Shown piece by piece: positions 1-9,655 of a DNA stretch of 64,000 nt (position 1 is the stretch's first letter; every line of letters begins with the position of its first letter). The stretch lies in assembly GCA_026075535.2 (NCBI GenBank), contig AP026544.2, positions 6,820,001 through 6,884,000 of the forward strand, read 5' to 3'. The translations under genes were made by a program, and so were the position numbers. This DNA comes from Tricholoma matsutake. Lineage: Eukaryota > Basidiomycota > Agaricomycetes > Agaricales > Tricholomataceae. Below the pieces are notes generated by a model. It was not told the origin of the DNA and did no database searches. It saw only the letters and a list, made by a program, of their open reading frames with translations.

Positions 1-330
1 CGCAAGCCACCGCACTCTCGAGGTGTGTGAAGATACTTCTTGCTCATTCGTCGTACAGGAGACCATAAAATCAAGCTTGTGATCTGAATCACACAGAGTG
101 GCGTGTAGTAGGCCTTCATAACGTTCGGCAGCGTCGCAAGCTCTTTGTCCAGTTTGGAATCGAAGTTCTTGCGCATGAGTCCTGCCAACAGCGGGCCGAT
201 ATTGCACACCAATGTGTCGTCTCTGGATCAAACCAAAGTAGTCAAAAAGACCTGCCTGAGTACATCGCCGAGTCTTTGTGGCTCAGGCGTTGAGATCTAT
301 ATAGTTGCTATAGATCCCTGTGCGGGTCAC
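1..330 (-). other. possible partial exons of an unidentified minus-strand gene
   Basis: Reading the reverse strand, an exon-like stretch begins after an acceptor-like ...gatccag near position 222 and reads RDDTLVCNIGPLLAGLMRKN, with a plausible composition. An upstream stretch reading TPEPQRLGDVLRQVF lies near 240-300. I do not recognise the protein. Any gene would run off the left edge, head to head with the hydrolase gene that starts at 433. Splice sites and start are not settled, so this is only a hint. Confidence 0.2.
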
Positions 331-432
331 AAGTCACACAGCTGTGACCTACGAGTGGACGTACAAAACTCGTCCACAGCAACCTGGTTTCTCTACATCC
401 TAGATTAAATTTGGTTTCACCAACAAGCTAAA

Positions 433-1633
433 ATGGAGAGTATTGTCGTTCACGAGGATGGTACTGAACTCGCTTATCTAGACAGCGGCCCACCCTTTTC
501 AGAAACCTTGTCCACGTACTACACCACCATTTTTGCAGTTCATGGCATCATGTTCTCCAGTCGTTCGTTATGCAATGCCTTAGTTACTCATCTGCTCATT
601 TTTTCCTCCAGCCATCTTCCAGAAAGTCTCTGTTATATCTCGCAATGCGGGCATCCGCTTCATTGCCATAAACCGTCGTGGATACAAGGGATCGACTCCA
701 TTCCCTGACACTGATAAAGATATTTTTACGCAAGGAACGGATACTCAGAAGACTGAATGGCTGAAGAGTCGAGGTTTAGAAATCTCCAATTTCGTGAATT
801 CCTTTATCTCGCGGGAAAATCTTCCTGCGATTTCTCCTGAGGGGAAAGGCGGCTGTGTCCTCCTTGGATGGTCGATGGGCTGCTCTTTCACTATGTCCGC
901 TATTGCCCACATCGGGGATCTACCATCCTCAGCGCAAGTGCTCCTTGCTTCACGCCTTCGCGCGTACATCTTGCATGGTCTGCTCCATGTTAAATTAGTT
1001 TCATCTCGCCAAAAGCTTATACAACTTCCCGTCAGACCCACCAGAGATTGCTCTTGGTTTGCCCATATTTCCCGGTCATGCGCTGGTGCTTGGTCCTGCT
1101 ATGTCAGAGGCAGCACGGTCACGCGTCATCACCTGTTGGATCACCTCGTACTTTCAGCACAGCGGTCTTCATACTCATGACTTGCACGGTCTCAAAGTGG
1201 TTCCTTCTATACACCGTGTTCCTTCAGTGTGGAATATGTCTCTCACAGAGGCCGCATATATTATTGACACAGGCTCACACAATGCTTTTGATGGACTACT
1301 CCTGAGTAAATGTCAACCTGAGACAAATGCTGTTTATAAAGCTGCCATATTTGACAGAGTGGTCAGACACCAACTCCCACATATGAAGAGCTGGCTGCTC
1401 ATTGGGAGTGCTTCAATACCGACTTGCATCTCTAGTTTATGGTCTATTCAGGATGATGACAAGGCTAATGGTGGTGACAATATCAGTTACAAGGTGTTGC
1501 CTGGTATGAATCATTTTGCAAGTTGTTTCTCTATGCCACTCCATATGTTTGGCTCACTGTTTTCATTTTGCATCAGGTGCATTGGGATGAGCCTGAATTA
1601 ACTGTAAACACCTACCTGGAAATCTTGTCATAG
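433..1633 (+). CDS. alpha/beta-hydrolase fold protein, four exons
   Basis: Joining 433-562, 612-977, 1036-1517 and 1577-1633 gives an uninterrupted 344-residue protein. The start ATG opens MESIVVHEDGTELAYLDSG, typical of the first strand of fungal alpha/beta hydrolases. Next come an HG oxyanion-hole region (AVHGIMFSS), the strand and turn ending NRRGYKGS, the nucleophile elbow GWSMG (catalytic Ser, exon 2), and a C-terminal catalytic-His region GMNHF/VHWDEPE split by the last intron. Introns 1 and 2 are GT-AG (49 and 58 bp). Intron 3 (1518-1576) starts GCAAGT and ends CAG, a GC-AG intron, and only this choice restores the VHWDEPE ending. Substrate is unknown. It is the only apparently intact host-type gene here; some of its substitutions could still reflect decay. 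Confidence 0.75.
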
Positions 1634-1767
1634 AAGAGTTTATGGAAGGCTATTTTTCAATCCAGATGCTCTCACCTACAAAGGATTTATAGTGGTCAAT
1701 TACCTTGCTTCATGGGTCAAGGTTCACGGCTTGACTCCTGTTACTTCCTACCTAGTTATCAGCACAG

Positions 1768-1877
1768 TGTAAGGGGACTAGGGGGTGCCCCATGTGTTTC
1801 TCCTATTTTTTATGTTTGTCCCATATTTTTTCTCACCTCATTTCCTGAGATGAATGTAGTTCCCCTGAGTTTTTGGG
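1768..1877 (+). repeat. truncated Gypsy-2-family LTR (5' end)
   Basis: It begins TGTAAGGGGACTAGGGGG and matches, in the opposite orientation, the first part of the Gypsy-2 LTRs at 15834-16147 and 23032-23333. It is cut off by the TGTTAGG-type LTR at 1878. Confidence 0.7.
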
Positions 1878-2291
1878 TGTTAGGAAACAGCCCATTACCT
1901 AATAAAATTCCATTTTATTATGTCAAATTATGCTACACTATGCTACATGATGCTGCACCTGACCTCTCCAAACATTGACTGGTCATGTGTTGATCAAACA
2001 TTTCATGCGCATCAATGTATACATGCATGTACATGTGCATTGGTAGCAACAATGTACAATATATGTAACATAGTATATAAACCTTGAATACATACCTAGG
2101 GGACCCCAGTTGTGTTTTCTTAGGTATTCCACCTATACTTGTAGTGTGAAATGCCTTTCTCAACCAACCATTTTATTAATAACCCTCACATCAAAACCAT
2201 TGATTCCCCCATCATGCATGTGGATCCCACCCCTTCTTGTTGAGGGAACCCATGTGGTCTTAGCTAGCAGATAGTGGGTGTTGCCCTAACA
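1878..2291 (+). repeat. LTR, TGTTAGG...CCTAACA family, plus orientation
   Basis: It starts TGTTAGGAAACAGCCC and ends GTTGCCCTAACA, so it has TG...CA ends with short inverted termini. It is an inverted copy of 3267-3646. The flanks (ttggg / gaaga) show no target duplication. A shorter fragment of the same family lies at 61194-61260. Confidence 0.7.
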
Positions 2292-2440
2292 GAAGAACAC
2301 AACTCCTCATATCAGTGCACCTTCTCATATGTCATTGTTTCCCTGTGCCACATTTGATTACTCATCCTTTTGGTACAAGCTGAAAGTGCTTGTGCATACA
2401 TAATCTACCTTTCTTTTGTAAGCTGACACCAGGCCTCACC

Positions 2441-2732
2441 TGTAAGGGGACTAAGGGGTGCCCTGTGTGTTTCTCCTATTTTTTTTACATTCATCCTATA
2501 TTTTTCCTCACTTCATTTCCTTCTATTCTTCATTTTCTATGATTTTTCCTTATTTTATTACTAATTTTCCTTTCTATCACATTTGTGCATGTTGACAGTT
2601 TTATATTTAGAGGTGGAGTACCCTTTCCAACATCTACCCCTTGGTATGATGTCATTCAGCAGCCTTGATCTGCCTATCTCTGCCTTCTCTATTTTTAGGT
2701 TATTATTTGATTTTTGCAGTCTTCACATATAC
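2441..2732 (+). repeat. Gypsy-2-family LTR, nearly full length, 3' truncated
   Basis: It begins TGTAAGGGGACTAAGGGG and follows the LTRs at 15834-16147 and 23032-23333 (inverted) through the motif cttcacatatac, then stops about 15 bp short of the expected ...GGCATTGGCA end. Confidence 0.75.
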
Positions 2733-3032
2733 AGTTGATTATTTCATAATGCATTGTATCATGATGCATAACTCTCATACTGCATAGGATTTTCATTAGA
2801 ACCATGATGGGACACAGGTAAATGGGCTCCATAATGCATAATGAATAGTGCATAGGTCTTGGAGGGCCCATTATGCAATATGACATGACCAAAATAGAGA
2901 AGTGGGCTAAGAAACAGGCCCCCCCCCTTGGGCCACCATACAGTCAACATTGTCTGTCAAACATTACATTTGAGTTGTATGATAGTAAGATATATATGTA
3001 TCTATACATTGTAGCATCCCCCACCTGCCACT
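2733..3032. other. no gene seen; AT-rich with cataatgcat-type repeats
   Basis: There are short repeated cataatgcat / ataatgcataatg motifs and a run of nine C near 2918. Open frames are short and show no recognisable protein. Confidence 0.4.
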
Positions 3033-3266
3033 ATGACTGGTCCTGAATGTACATGCAACCCTCATGAGAAGCCAGCACTCTATGTTCACCGGCTGAGAAC
3101 CAAAAAGGACAAAAATGTGCCAAAGACTTTAGCAAAACCAGTCGAAAGCTGCCATTGTGAGAACCTCACATTGCATGACTGGAAAACTGTGTACGCTTTC
3201 ATTGATGCACATCCAGTGATGTCCCAGGTACAGGTCGTCAACTATATCAAGACCAAACAGGATGGC
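3033..3266 (+). pseudogene. N-terminal fragment of a pogo/Tigger-like transposase
   Basis: The frame opens MTGPECTCNPHEKPALYVHR and contains NLTLHDWKTVYAFIDAHPVM followed by SQVQVVNYIKTKQDG. The (R)NLTL.DW..V.A(F/Y).D.HP.(M/L)SQ pattern is the N-terminal DNA-binding region I associate with basidiomycete pogo-like transposases; this is recall of the family, not a search. The reading frame is destroyed at 3267, where the minus-orientation LTR begins, and neither the rest of the helix-turn-helix region nor the DDE domain is found nearby. Confidence 0.5.
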
Positions 3267-3646
3267 TGTTAGGGCAACACCCACTATCTGCTAGCTAAGA
3301 CCATGTGGGTTCTCTCTACAAGAAGGGAGCAGAATGTGTGCAGGTGATGGGGGAATTGATGGTTTTGATGCAAGGGGTTATTAATAGATAAGTTGGTTGA
3401 GAAAGGTGTTTCGCACCACAAGTGTAGGTGGAATACCTAAGAGAACACAACTGGGGTCCCCTAGGTGTATATTTAAGGTTTATATACTATGTTACATATA
3501 TTGTACATTGTTGTTACCAATGCACTTGTACATGCACATACATATTGATGCGTGCAAAATAAAATTCTCATGCTATCAAAGTGTAGCATAATTTGACATA
3601 ATAAAATAAAATGAAATTTATTAAGTAATGGGGCTGTTTCCTAACA
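3267..3646 (-). repeat. LTR, TGTTAGG...CCTAACA family, minus orientation
   Basis: It is an inverted copy of 1878-2291, with plus-strand ends TGTTAGGGCAAC...TTTCCTAACA. Immediately to the right, on the minus strand, is a purine-rich run (AAAAGGGGGGTAA, 3647-3660) like a polypurine tract, so this looks like the 3' LTR of a minus-strand element whose body starts at 3647. Flanks atggc / ttacc give no target duplication. Confidence 0.7.
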
Positions 3647-3880
3647 TTACCCCCCTTTTATGCCTTGACTTCCAGGCAAGAACATATTGTATCTGTCCCT
3701 GAAATTTTGGTAAGGCCAGAATTTCATCCCCTCATACAGACTCCAAACCAGCTGTGGGCCACGTTTAACTTTTTTTTTGCTTATGTAAACTTGAACTATT
3801 AATGTGTCCCAGTGCAACTTGTAAATTTGGTTGTGTTTGTACTCTGATCTATTTTCAGTGGGAAATCTTCTGCAAGCCAT
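3647..3880 (-). pseudogene. 3' end of a minus-strand LTR-element ORF
   Basis: Up to 77 residues end ...FRDRYNMFLPGSQGIKGG directly before the polypurine tract and LTR. The PGSQ..KGG ending fits the C-terminal tail of a retroelement polyprotein, but no catalytic domain is present. The upstream part falls inside the long inverted repeat at 3742-4600, so the same peptide reappears on the plus strand near 4419-4600. Confidence 0.35.
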
Positions 3881-4600
3881 TCCTCAACAACCATGCCATA
3901 TTTTTGCATTATTCTGTAATCCATCTTATACTACTAATTGAGCTCTAGAATTTCAGACAATTTATTTATTTATTGGTTGACATCTGTGAAAGTTAGGTTG
4001 ACCCCTGCCAATTATGTGTGTGCAAGCAATATTTCAAGAACTGATGGTCAGAAAAATAAGTTGAGAGTGGTACAGTGTCAAGAATAATGTAATTAATGGT
4101 CCCTAAGGCAAAACTTGAGCCCTTGTGGCCAATAATGCCAAGTATGTAACTTCCCAAAATGGCAATCACACTTCAAAGCAGCATTCAACCACCACAAGAG
4201 CTCAGAACCTCAATTATTTGCATGGGGAACCCTCACTGAGATACCCTTTACACTTTACCACTCTCAGATTATTCATCTGACCATCAGTTCTTGAGATATT
4301 TCTGGCACACACATAATTGACAGGGGTCAACCTAACTTTCACAGATGTCAACTAAAAAATAAATAGATTGCATGGAAATATAGATCTCAGTTAGTGGTAT
4401 AAGATAGACTACAGAATAATGCAAAAATATGGCATGGTTGTTGAGGAATGGCTTGCAGAAGATTTCCCACTGAAAATAGATCAGAGTACAAACACAACCA
4501 AATTTACAAGTTGTGCCAGTTGCTGGGATGCGTTAATAGTTCAAGTTTACATAAGCAAAAAAAAAGTTAAACGTGGCCCACAGCTGGTTTGGAGTCTGCC
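3742..4600. repeat. long inverted repeat, arms about 350 bp
   Basis: The left arm (about 3742-4085) is matched in reverse complement by about 4245-4600. Examples are cagactccaaaccagctgtg / cacagctggtttggagtctg and the segment around aggttgacccctgcc at 4000 against ggcaggggtcaacct-type sequence at 4320. The spacer is about 160 bp. Arms differ by scattered substitutions and small indels. Confidence 0.75.
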
Positions 4601-4880
4601 CCTCATACTCCATTCTCGCAATGCGACACGGAGCATTTGGATTATGCTTAAAGAATTGGGTGATCACATTATGTGCTCACTTACAATTCTCTTTGGGTTC
4701 CCACAAATTATTTTGATCGGTATAGTTCTTCCACTTTATTAAGAACTCCAATTTATTCCATCAAAGATGTGAGTCTAGAATTTCTTCAACTATATATTCT
4801 GGAGCACCTTCTACTATTATTGGAGGTTGTGGAGTGGTTTGTTGGCCAGGAATAGTGGGCAGTATAGAAAATCAATCCTA
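4601..4880. other. no gene seen
   Basis: AT-rich spacer between the inverted repeat and the Copia-LTR remnants. Only short open frames are present. Confidence 0.3.
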
Positions 4881-4925
4881 GGATAATCAGAGTTTAACTC
4901 AGTCTCTGTACAAGTGACTGGAAGG
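4881..4925 (-). repeat. deletion remnant of the Copia-type LTR
   Basis: The sequence cctaggataatcagagttta followed by ctcagtctctgtacaagtgac joins two blocks that are separated by about 60 bp in the related LTR at 5191-5469. Confidence 0.45.
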
Positions 4926-5056
4926 GAGTAGGTACTCCCAACACTCAGGGGCCAAACTGTGATGAACGTGGTATTGATTCAAGGAAAGGTGTCTACTATT
5001 ACAATTGATCCTCATACATAATGAATGTGCATGTGATATAAGTGTGATAGAACATG

Positions 5057-5112
5057 TGATCATGATGGGCAGGTGATCGTGATGGGCAGGTGATCGTGAT
5101 GGGCATGTGATG
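5057..5112. repeat. short tandem repeat, unit about 17 bp
   Basis: About three imperfect units of gatcgtgatgggcaggt. Confidence 0.7.
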
Positions 5113-5190
5113 GTTATGCTGAGTATAGGAAGTCATGTGTATGTTGTAAGAGAAACAGTTCTCTTACACTGACTCAGGTATTACAAGTAC

Positions 5191-5469
5191 TGTACCTAGC
5201 ATAATCAGAGTTTAACTATAGGTACAGTAAGTAATGATCCATAATCGAGTGATAACAAATGCGCTCACCTCAGTCTCTGTACAGTGACCGAGGTGAACAG
5301 TTGACTGTCTACTCTATATATATGTGAGGCCAGCTACACAAAGAATGAAAGGAATAAACAGCACAAAGGGACTTATGAAACAACGCATCAAAGAGATAAG
5401 CTATAAATAGTACATGCATCAGATGCATGATTGTGTATGCTCACGGTGTGATAATGAACATTCTCAACA
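5191..5469 (-). repeat. solo Copia-type LTR
   Basis: It runs from tgtacctagcataatcag to gaacattctcaaca and aligns along its length with the LTR at 61270-61538, including the shared core taggtacagtaagta, the block cacctcagtctctgta and a run of tatata. No Copia coding sequence is adjacent, so it appears solo, lodged inside Gypsy-1 LTR sequence. Flanks agtac / tatac match at only three of five positions. Confidence 0.6.
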
Positions 5470-5701
5470 TATACTGGGGTGTGTAAGCTTACCTTGAATA
5501 GAGTTAAGCTTCACTGGATCAGACTGGACAGAATAGGACCAGAGTATATAACAAAGCAAGAAGTATAGGAAGACTACAGCAGTGAACGATGTGAGCATAA
5601 GAGGGAAAGGGAAGGAAGCAGAACGATGATGAGTAGTTATATATGGGGAATGTGACAGATGTCAAAATATGAGTAATGGATGAGTAAGCCCCAGGATTAC
5701 A
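5470..5701 (-). repeat. Gypsy-1 3' LTR, start portion
   Basis: In minus orientation the LTR would begin TGTAATCCTGGGG at 5701, directly after the polypurine tract CAGAGGGGGTGAGGG (plus strand 5702-5716). A TATA-like tatatatgg lies near 5640. The LTR is interrupted at 5469 by the Copia solo LTR; its other end, perhaps near 5143, is not resolved. No partner LTR is seen. Confidence 0.5.
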
Positions 5702-5823
5702 CCCTCACCCCCTCTGAAAAATTCCACAACATCAGGGAAGCAACAGAGAAAAGAGGAAGGTAGATAAGTGTAAAAAAATAAAAAACTGCTTGTCAGGTGC
5801 ATCAAAAACCCCTGAGGGAAAAG

Positions 5824-7586
5824 CTACCGGCGGCAGGGACATGATGAAAATGAACCGTACATGATGCCTTCACCGTGTTCCTGCCAACCAGTCATCCAAC
5901 GCTGCATTGTCCACAAGTTCTGAGCCAGCCATTTGTCTTCTTTGGGCCCATATCCTAGCCATCTAACAAGGTACTGCATGCCATGTCCACATTTGCGAGC
6001 GTCGATGATCTTCTCCATGTAGTATTCTTAGACTCCTTCTTCAGTAATAATACCGCTGGGGCGCGCTAGTTTGTGGGAAGGGAAGAGTGACCAGTTGTTC
6101 TCATTGAACAGCATGACTTCTGCCATATGGAATGTCGGGTACACATTTGAGGAGGGGGGAAGGTCAAGGGTTACTGTGGAAGCCTCACGGTTTATGTCCA
6201 TGATGAAGTAAGGCCCGTCAAATCTGGGCATAAATTTAGTGACTCATTTTTCACCTTTGACAGCATATTCCTGTCACCTATTCTTAGTGGACAACATGAC
6301 TTGGTCCCCAATGTCGAGCTTGAGGTCAGGGTCATGTGTAACATTTGCATAAGCAGCTTGTGATACTTTTGCTTTCAGGAGGTTGTCCTGTGCTTCAAAG
6401 ACATCCTGCTGCAGTTTGTCAATCAGCTCCCATGCACATTGCTCTTCTGGAGTTGTTGTCATGATTGGTGTGATCAAGGGCAGAATTAAGTGAGGGCTTC
6501 GTCCTAGTCACAGCTGAAAGGGGGAGAAACCCATCAATTTGTTTACAGTATTCATCAGGTCAAAATGCACATATGGCAGCACCCGTGCCCAGACTTTGTG
6601 CTACATGATATCAGAGTGCTTGATTCACAGTTTTGTTTGTCTTCTTGCTTGCCCCGGTGATACACCAAGGACATTTTCAATTTAACGCCAGTCAGCTTGT
6701 GGAGTGCAGTCCAGAATTTAGACATGAAAAGCTTATCACGGTCAGATACAATTTCCAGTGGCAATCCATTTTAGCAGTACCAGCGGTTGAAAAAGATGGC
6801 TGCAAGGTCTGGCGCTGTGATGTCTGTTCTCATTGTGACAATCTGGATGTCAGCATTCAGTTGGTCAGTCATTGTTAAAATACAGTTGAAACCGTTATCT
6901 TCAGGCAGCGGTCCAATAAAGTCCATTGCGACCAAGTCCCCCCATTGGTCAGGGATGGGTAAGGGGTGAAGTGGACCCATGGGTCTCATCATTTTGGATT
7001 TGTTGCATTGGCACTCGGCAGAGCTAGTGACATAGGCAGATTCTAAGTCTTTCTGCATGTTTGGCCAGTAGTATGAGTTTTGCAACAAGCCGTACAATTT
7101 TTCAAATCCAAAATGGCCTAGCGAGTCGTGTGCTAGGCAGAACAGCATCTCTCAAATGTTACCTGATGTGGGGATGACAAGCCATTCCCCAATGAACATC
7201 AGGTTTTCCTTTTCATGAACTGCGGGCATGCCCGGTGCTGCACTATGTAACTTCTTGCACCAGGAGTCTGTTTTGTATCCACCAATGATAGTTGTGCATA
7301 GTTTTGGGTTTTGAGAGATGGACAGTACTGCGGTCACAGCCTGGGTTGATGCAATGTCTGTTTCAGCCAGCGCATGTGCAGTCAGCAGTGGGCAAGCGTG
7401 GGTTTCCAGCAGGATGGCATTAATGGTTTTTATGCTGTTGTCATCATCATCCGGACAGTATTTGTAAGGGGATCTAGCAGTTTGTATGGCTGTGTCACTG
7501 GATGGGGACAGTGTTACAGGTAGGCGGGACAAGGCATCTGCAACAGTGTTATCCTCGCCCTTGAAGTACACAATTTTTTTGTCCAT
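5824..7586 (-). pseudogene. Gypsy-1 pol: RNase H end, integrase, chromodomain (decayed)
   Basis: On the minus strand, from high to low coordinates: the end of RNase H (FKGEDNTVADALSRLP, about 7500-7586); integrase zinc region with AHDSLGHFGFEKLY and CQCNKSKMMRP (about 6960-7148); integrase core DQWGDLVAMDFIGPLPEDNG (about 6850-6960) and PLEIVSDRDKLFMSKFW (6710-6764); the C-terminal PRFDGPYFI region (6180-6231); and a chromodomain with YLVRWLGYGPKEDKWLA (5930-6018). Frameshifts separate the pieces. No reverse transcriptase is present: RNase H joins directly to a protease segment at about 7587. The chromodomain suggests targeting to heterochromatin, as known for chromodomain Gypsy integrases. 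Confidence 0.75.
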
Positions 7587-8195
7587 TGCAATGTAGAAGA
7601 TCTGATCACCTTCCTCCACTTCCTCCAGCTCCTCATCCTCATCATCCGAGTCTGGCATCAGATCAGGAACCCCTTCCAACTCCACTTCAGGTATAGGCAG
7701 GGGTCTGGCACAACACTTCTGAGTACGTTGTATTGAGGCCCTTTGTCCACAATGTTCTTGGCTTCCATGAAACAAGTGTGACAGCAGGATGGACACCAGC
7801 TCATTGTAACCTCCACGGTATGCCAGTCGACCTCTGGGTTATGGTCTTGAAGCCACAGATAGCCCAAAATCACCTTCTGCTTTCCTAATTGAGTGACAGC
7901 AAAAAGGGCATGCTCACTATGATCTTTGTAACAGAGGACCAGGTCTACAACCTCTTGGATGGCACCAGCTTTGTTTGGGGACCCATCCACATTATGAACA
8001 GGTATTGGATGTGAGAGTGAGCAAGTATTAGGTGATGTTGTTGTGCAAGATGGGCATCAATGATGAGACCGGTCACACCAGAGTTCAGGAATGCAGAGAC
8101 ACTGAGTATCTGTCCAGTGTCAGTAGTCTGTAGTTCGATTGCTAGGTTCAAGGAATGTGTAGATGGAGTGGACACAACAATATATTTGTGTGGTA
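7587..8195 (-). pseudogene. Gypsy-2-like protease/linker segment fused to Gypsy-1
   Basis: Translated segments match the Gypsy-2 copy at about 20366-20965: STPSTHSLNLAIEL, then the protease core, VEVTMSWCPSCCHTCF, and the acidic linker PDLMPDSDDEDEELEEVEEG. In Gypsy-2 the linker runs on into reverse transcriptase; here it jumps at GDQIFYIA to the RNase H end of a different Gypsy. The protease motif reads FLNSGVTG, so the catalytic Asp of the usual D-S/T-G is Asn. On the far side, homology stops at the GTA microsatellite near 8187. Confidence 0.65.
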
Positions 8196-8222
8196 GTAGT
8201 AGTAGTAGTGTAGTAGTATATT
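8187..8222. repeat. GTA microsatellite
   Basis: A run of gtagtagtagtagtag with one interruption, at the edge of the Gypsy-2-like segment. Confidence 0.9.
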
Positions 8223-8422
8223 ACTGGCATGGTCCAATTGCTGAACGCCAGGGGTCTGAGAGTTTCCCGATATCATTAAGTACAGGCAAGCTATCTAACT
8301 ATTATACATCTTAATCTTGGGCCCATGATCACAACTTCCAGTGGGTGAAACAGCCTTCGACATTGATCACTGGACAGCTATAACCATGGGCAAGGGGTGT
8401 AGAACCCCACTGAGATTTTCTC
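8223..8422. other. no gene seen
   Basis: Unassigned spacer between the GTA microsatellite and the LINE-A tail. Confidence 0.3.
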
Positions 8423-9034
8423 TTTTTTTTTTTTTTGAAGTGGATGTATCATTCAAATACAGCATTCTCAGACACATAGACTGGTACAGCCTCAAAGAGC
8501 TCTAACACTTCATATGTAAATTTTGCAAGCAGTCTGATGGTTGTCCTTTCCTTCAAGATCATTTTGAATAGATCAATGGAAGAGACCATGGGACAACTAG
8601 TGTTCAAGGGTCCAGTTTGGTCCACTTTTTTGACCCCTGGTGACTAAGACTGAGACTGAGACTGGTCCACAGCATGCACCTAAAGTTGCAAGACTGAACT
8701 GGACTGGGTAAGACCAGTCCAGATCAGGTCAGTTACAGTCTTAGGACCGGTTTCAACTGGTCTGGACTGGGTCCAGACTGGTCTTTAAATACAATTCTAC
8801 ATAGCTACTAAAAATAAAATAATGCCACTGCCTGGTCATCATTGTCCCCTCGTTGTCGTCATCCCCCCCCCCATCTTGTGGTCATTGTCCCCACATCCTC
8901 ATTGTTCTTGTGGTCGCATCCCCCCCTCCTCATCCTCTTGTCACCATGGCACCTGCTGGTCATCATTGCTGTTCTCCCTGTTGTCTCCTGTCATCCTGCT
9001 GGCTGTCCCTCGTTGTTGTCATTCCACCCACCTT

Positions 9035-9068
9035 CCACCCCACAAGCAGTTGCTCATGAGGCTGGAGG
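9035..9068. repeat. CAAGCAG-type palindrome copy 1
   Basis: Cacaagcagttgctcatg core flanked by ccaccc; one of seven related imperfect palindromes in this window. Confidence 0.5.
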
Positions 9069-9197
9069 CAGGTGGTAGTCCTTCATGCTCCTTCGCACTG
9101 TCCCTTGGTTGTCATTTTCAATAGTTAAAATAGTAGCTAAAAAGTTTGTTAGTAAAAAGAAAATGCAACAAGAAAGAAAGAAAAAAAAAATACCTGT

Positions 9198-9221
9198 GGC
9201 CCAAGAGATGTCTCTTGGGCC
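9198..9221 (-). repeat. splice-donor hairpin a
   Basis: A perfect stem (ggcccaagaga / tctcttgggcc) followed on the minus strand by CACAG then GTATTT, a Y-rich stretch and a TTTTTAG acceptor-like site. Confidence 0.6.
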
Positions 9222-9287
9222 TTTTTTTCATTTGGCCCTCCTCCCCCTCATTGTTGTCATCACTGTCATTTCATTATTGCACCCACA

Positions 9288-9322
9288 ACCCACCCCACTA
9301 GCCACTGCTCATGGGGTTGGGT
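9288..9322. repeat. CAAGCAG-type palindrome copy 2 (degenerate)
   Basis: Ccactagccactgctcatgg core; weaker symmetry than the other copies. Confidence 0.4.
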
Positions 9323-9451
9323 GTGAGTTCCTTCATCGTTGTCATTGTTTCTTTGTTGTCCTGCCGTTCTGTGTCGTTGTTCCCCCATCGTCTTTGTTTT
9401 CTGTCGTCATCACCATCGTTCCTGTACCCCCCCCCCCCCTGGTTCGTTATC

Positions 9452-9482
9452 CACCCTGCAAGCAGAGGCTTGCAGTGGTGGC
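9452..9482. repeat. CAAGCAG-type palindrome copy 3
   Basis: Ccaccctgcaagcagaggct followed by tgcagtggtgg; stem gcaagc / gcttgc. Confidence 0.6.
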
Positions 9483-9625
9483 GTGGGTATACCTTCTTGC
9501 CATCCTCCCATTGTTGCAATAGAGCTAGAACCTCAAAAAAGAAGAAAATAAAACATTTGGACCTGAAAAAACAGTTAGTAGTACAAGTAACAAAGTAGTT
9601 AATAAAAGAGAAGAACATACCTACA

Positions 9626-9655
9626 GCCCGAACAACAAACTAGCGTTGTGTGGGC
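9626..9655 (-). repeat. splice-donor hairpin b
   Basis: Agcccgaacaac / gttgtgtgggct stem, followed on the minus strand by GTAG then GTATGT; an ACTAAC branch-like site and a TTTTTTCAG acceptor-like site follow. Confidence 0.55.

Noticed and set aside
145..408. 87-codon plus-strand frame upstream of the hydrolase
   Set aside because: No recognisable domain, and the opposite strand has more exon-like character.
8822..9618. Several 70-145 codon frames in C-rich sequence
   Set aside because: They overlap in all frames and on both strands, are low in complexity, and reflect base composition inside element A.
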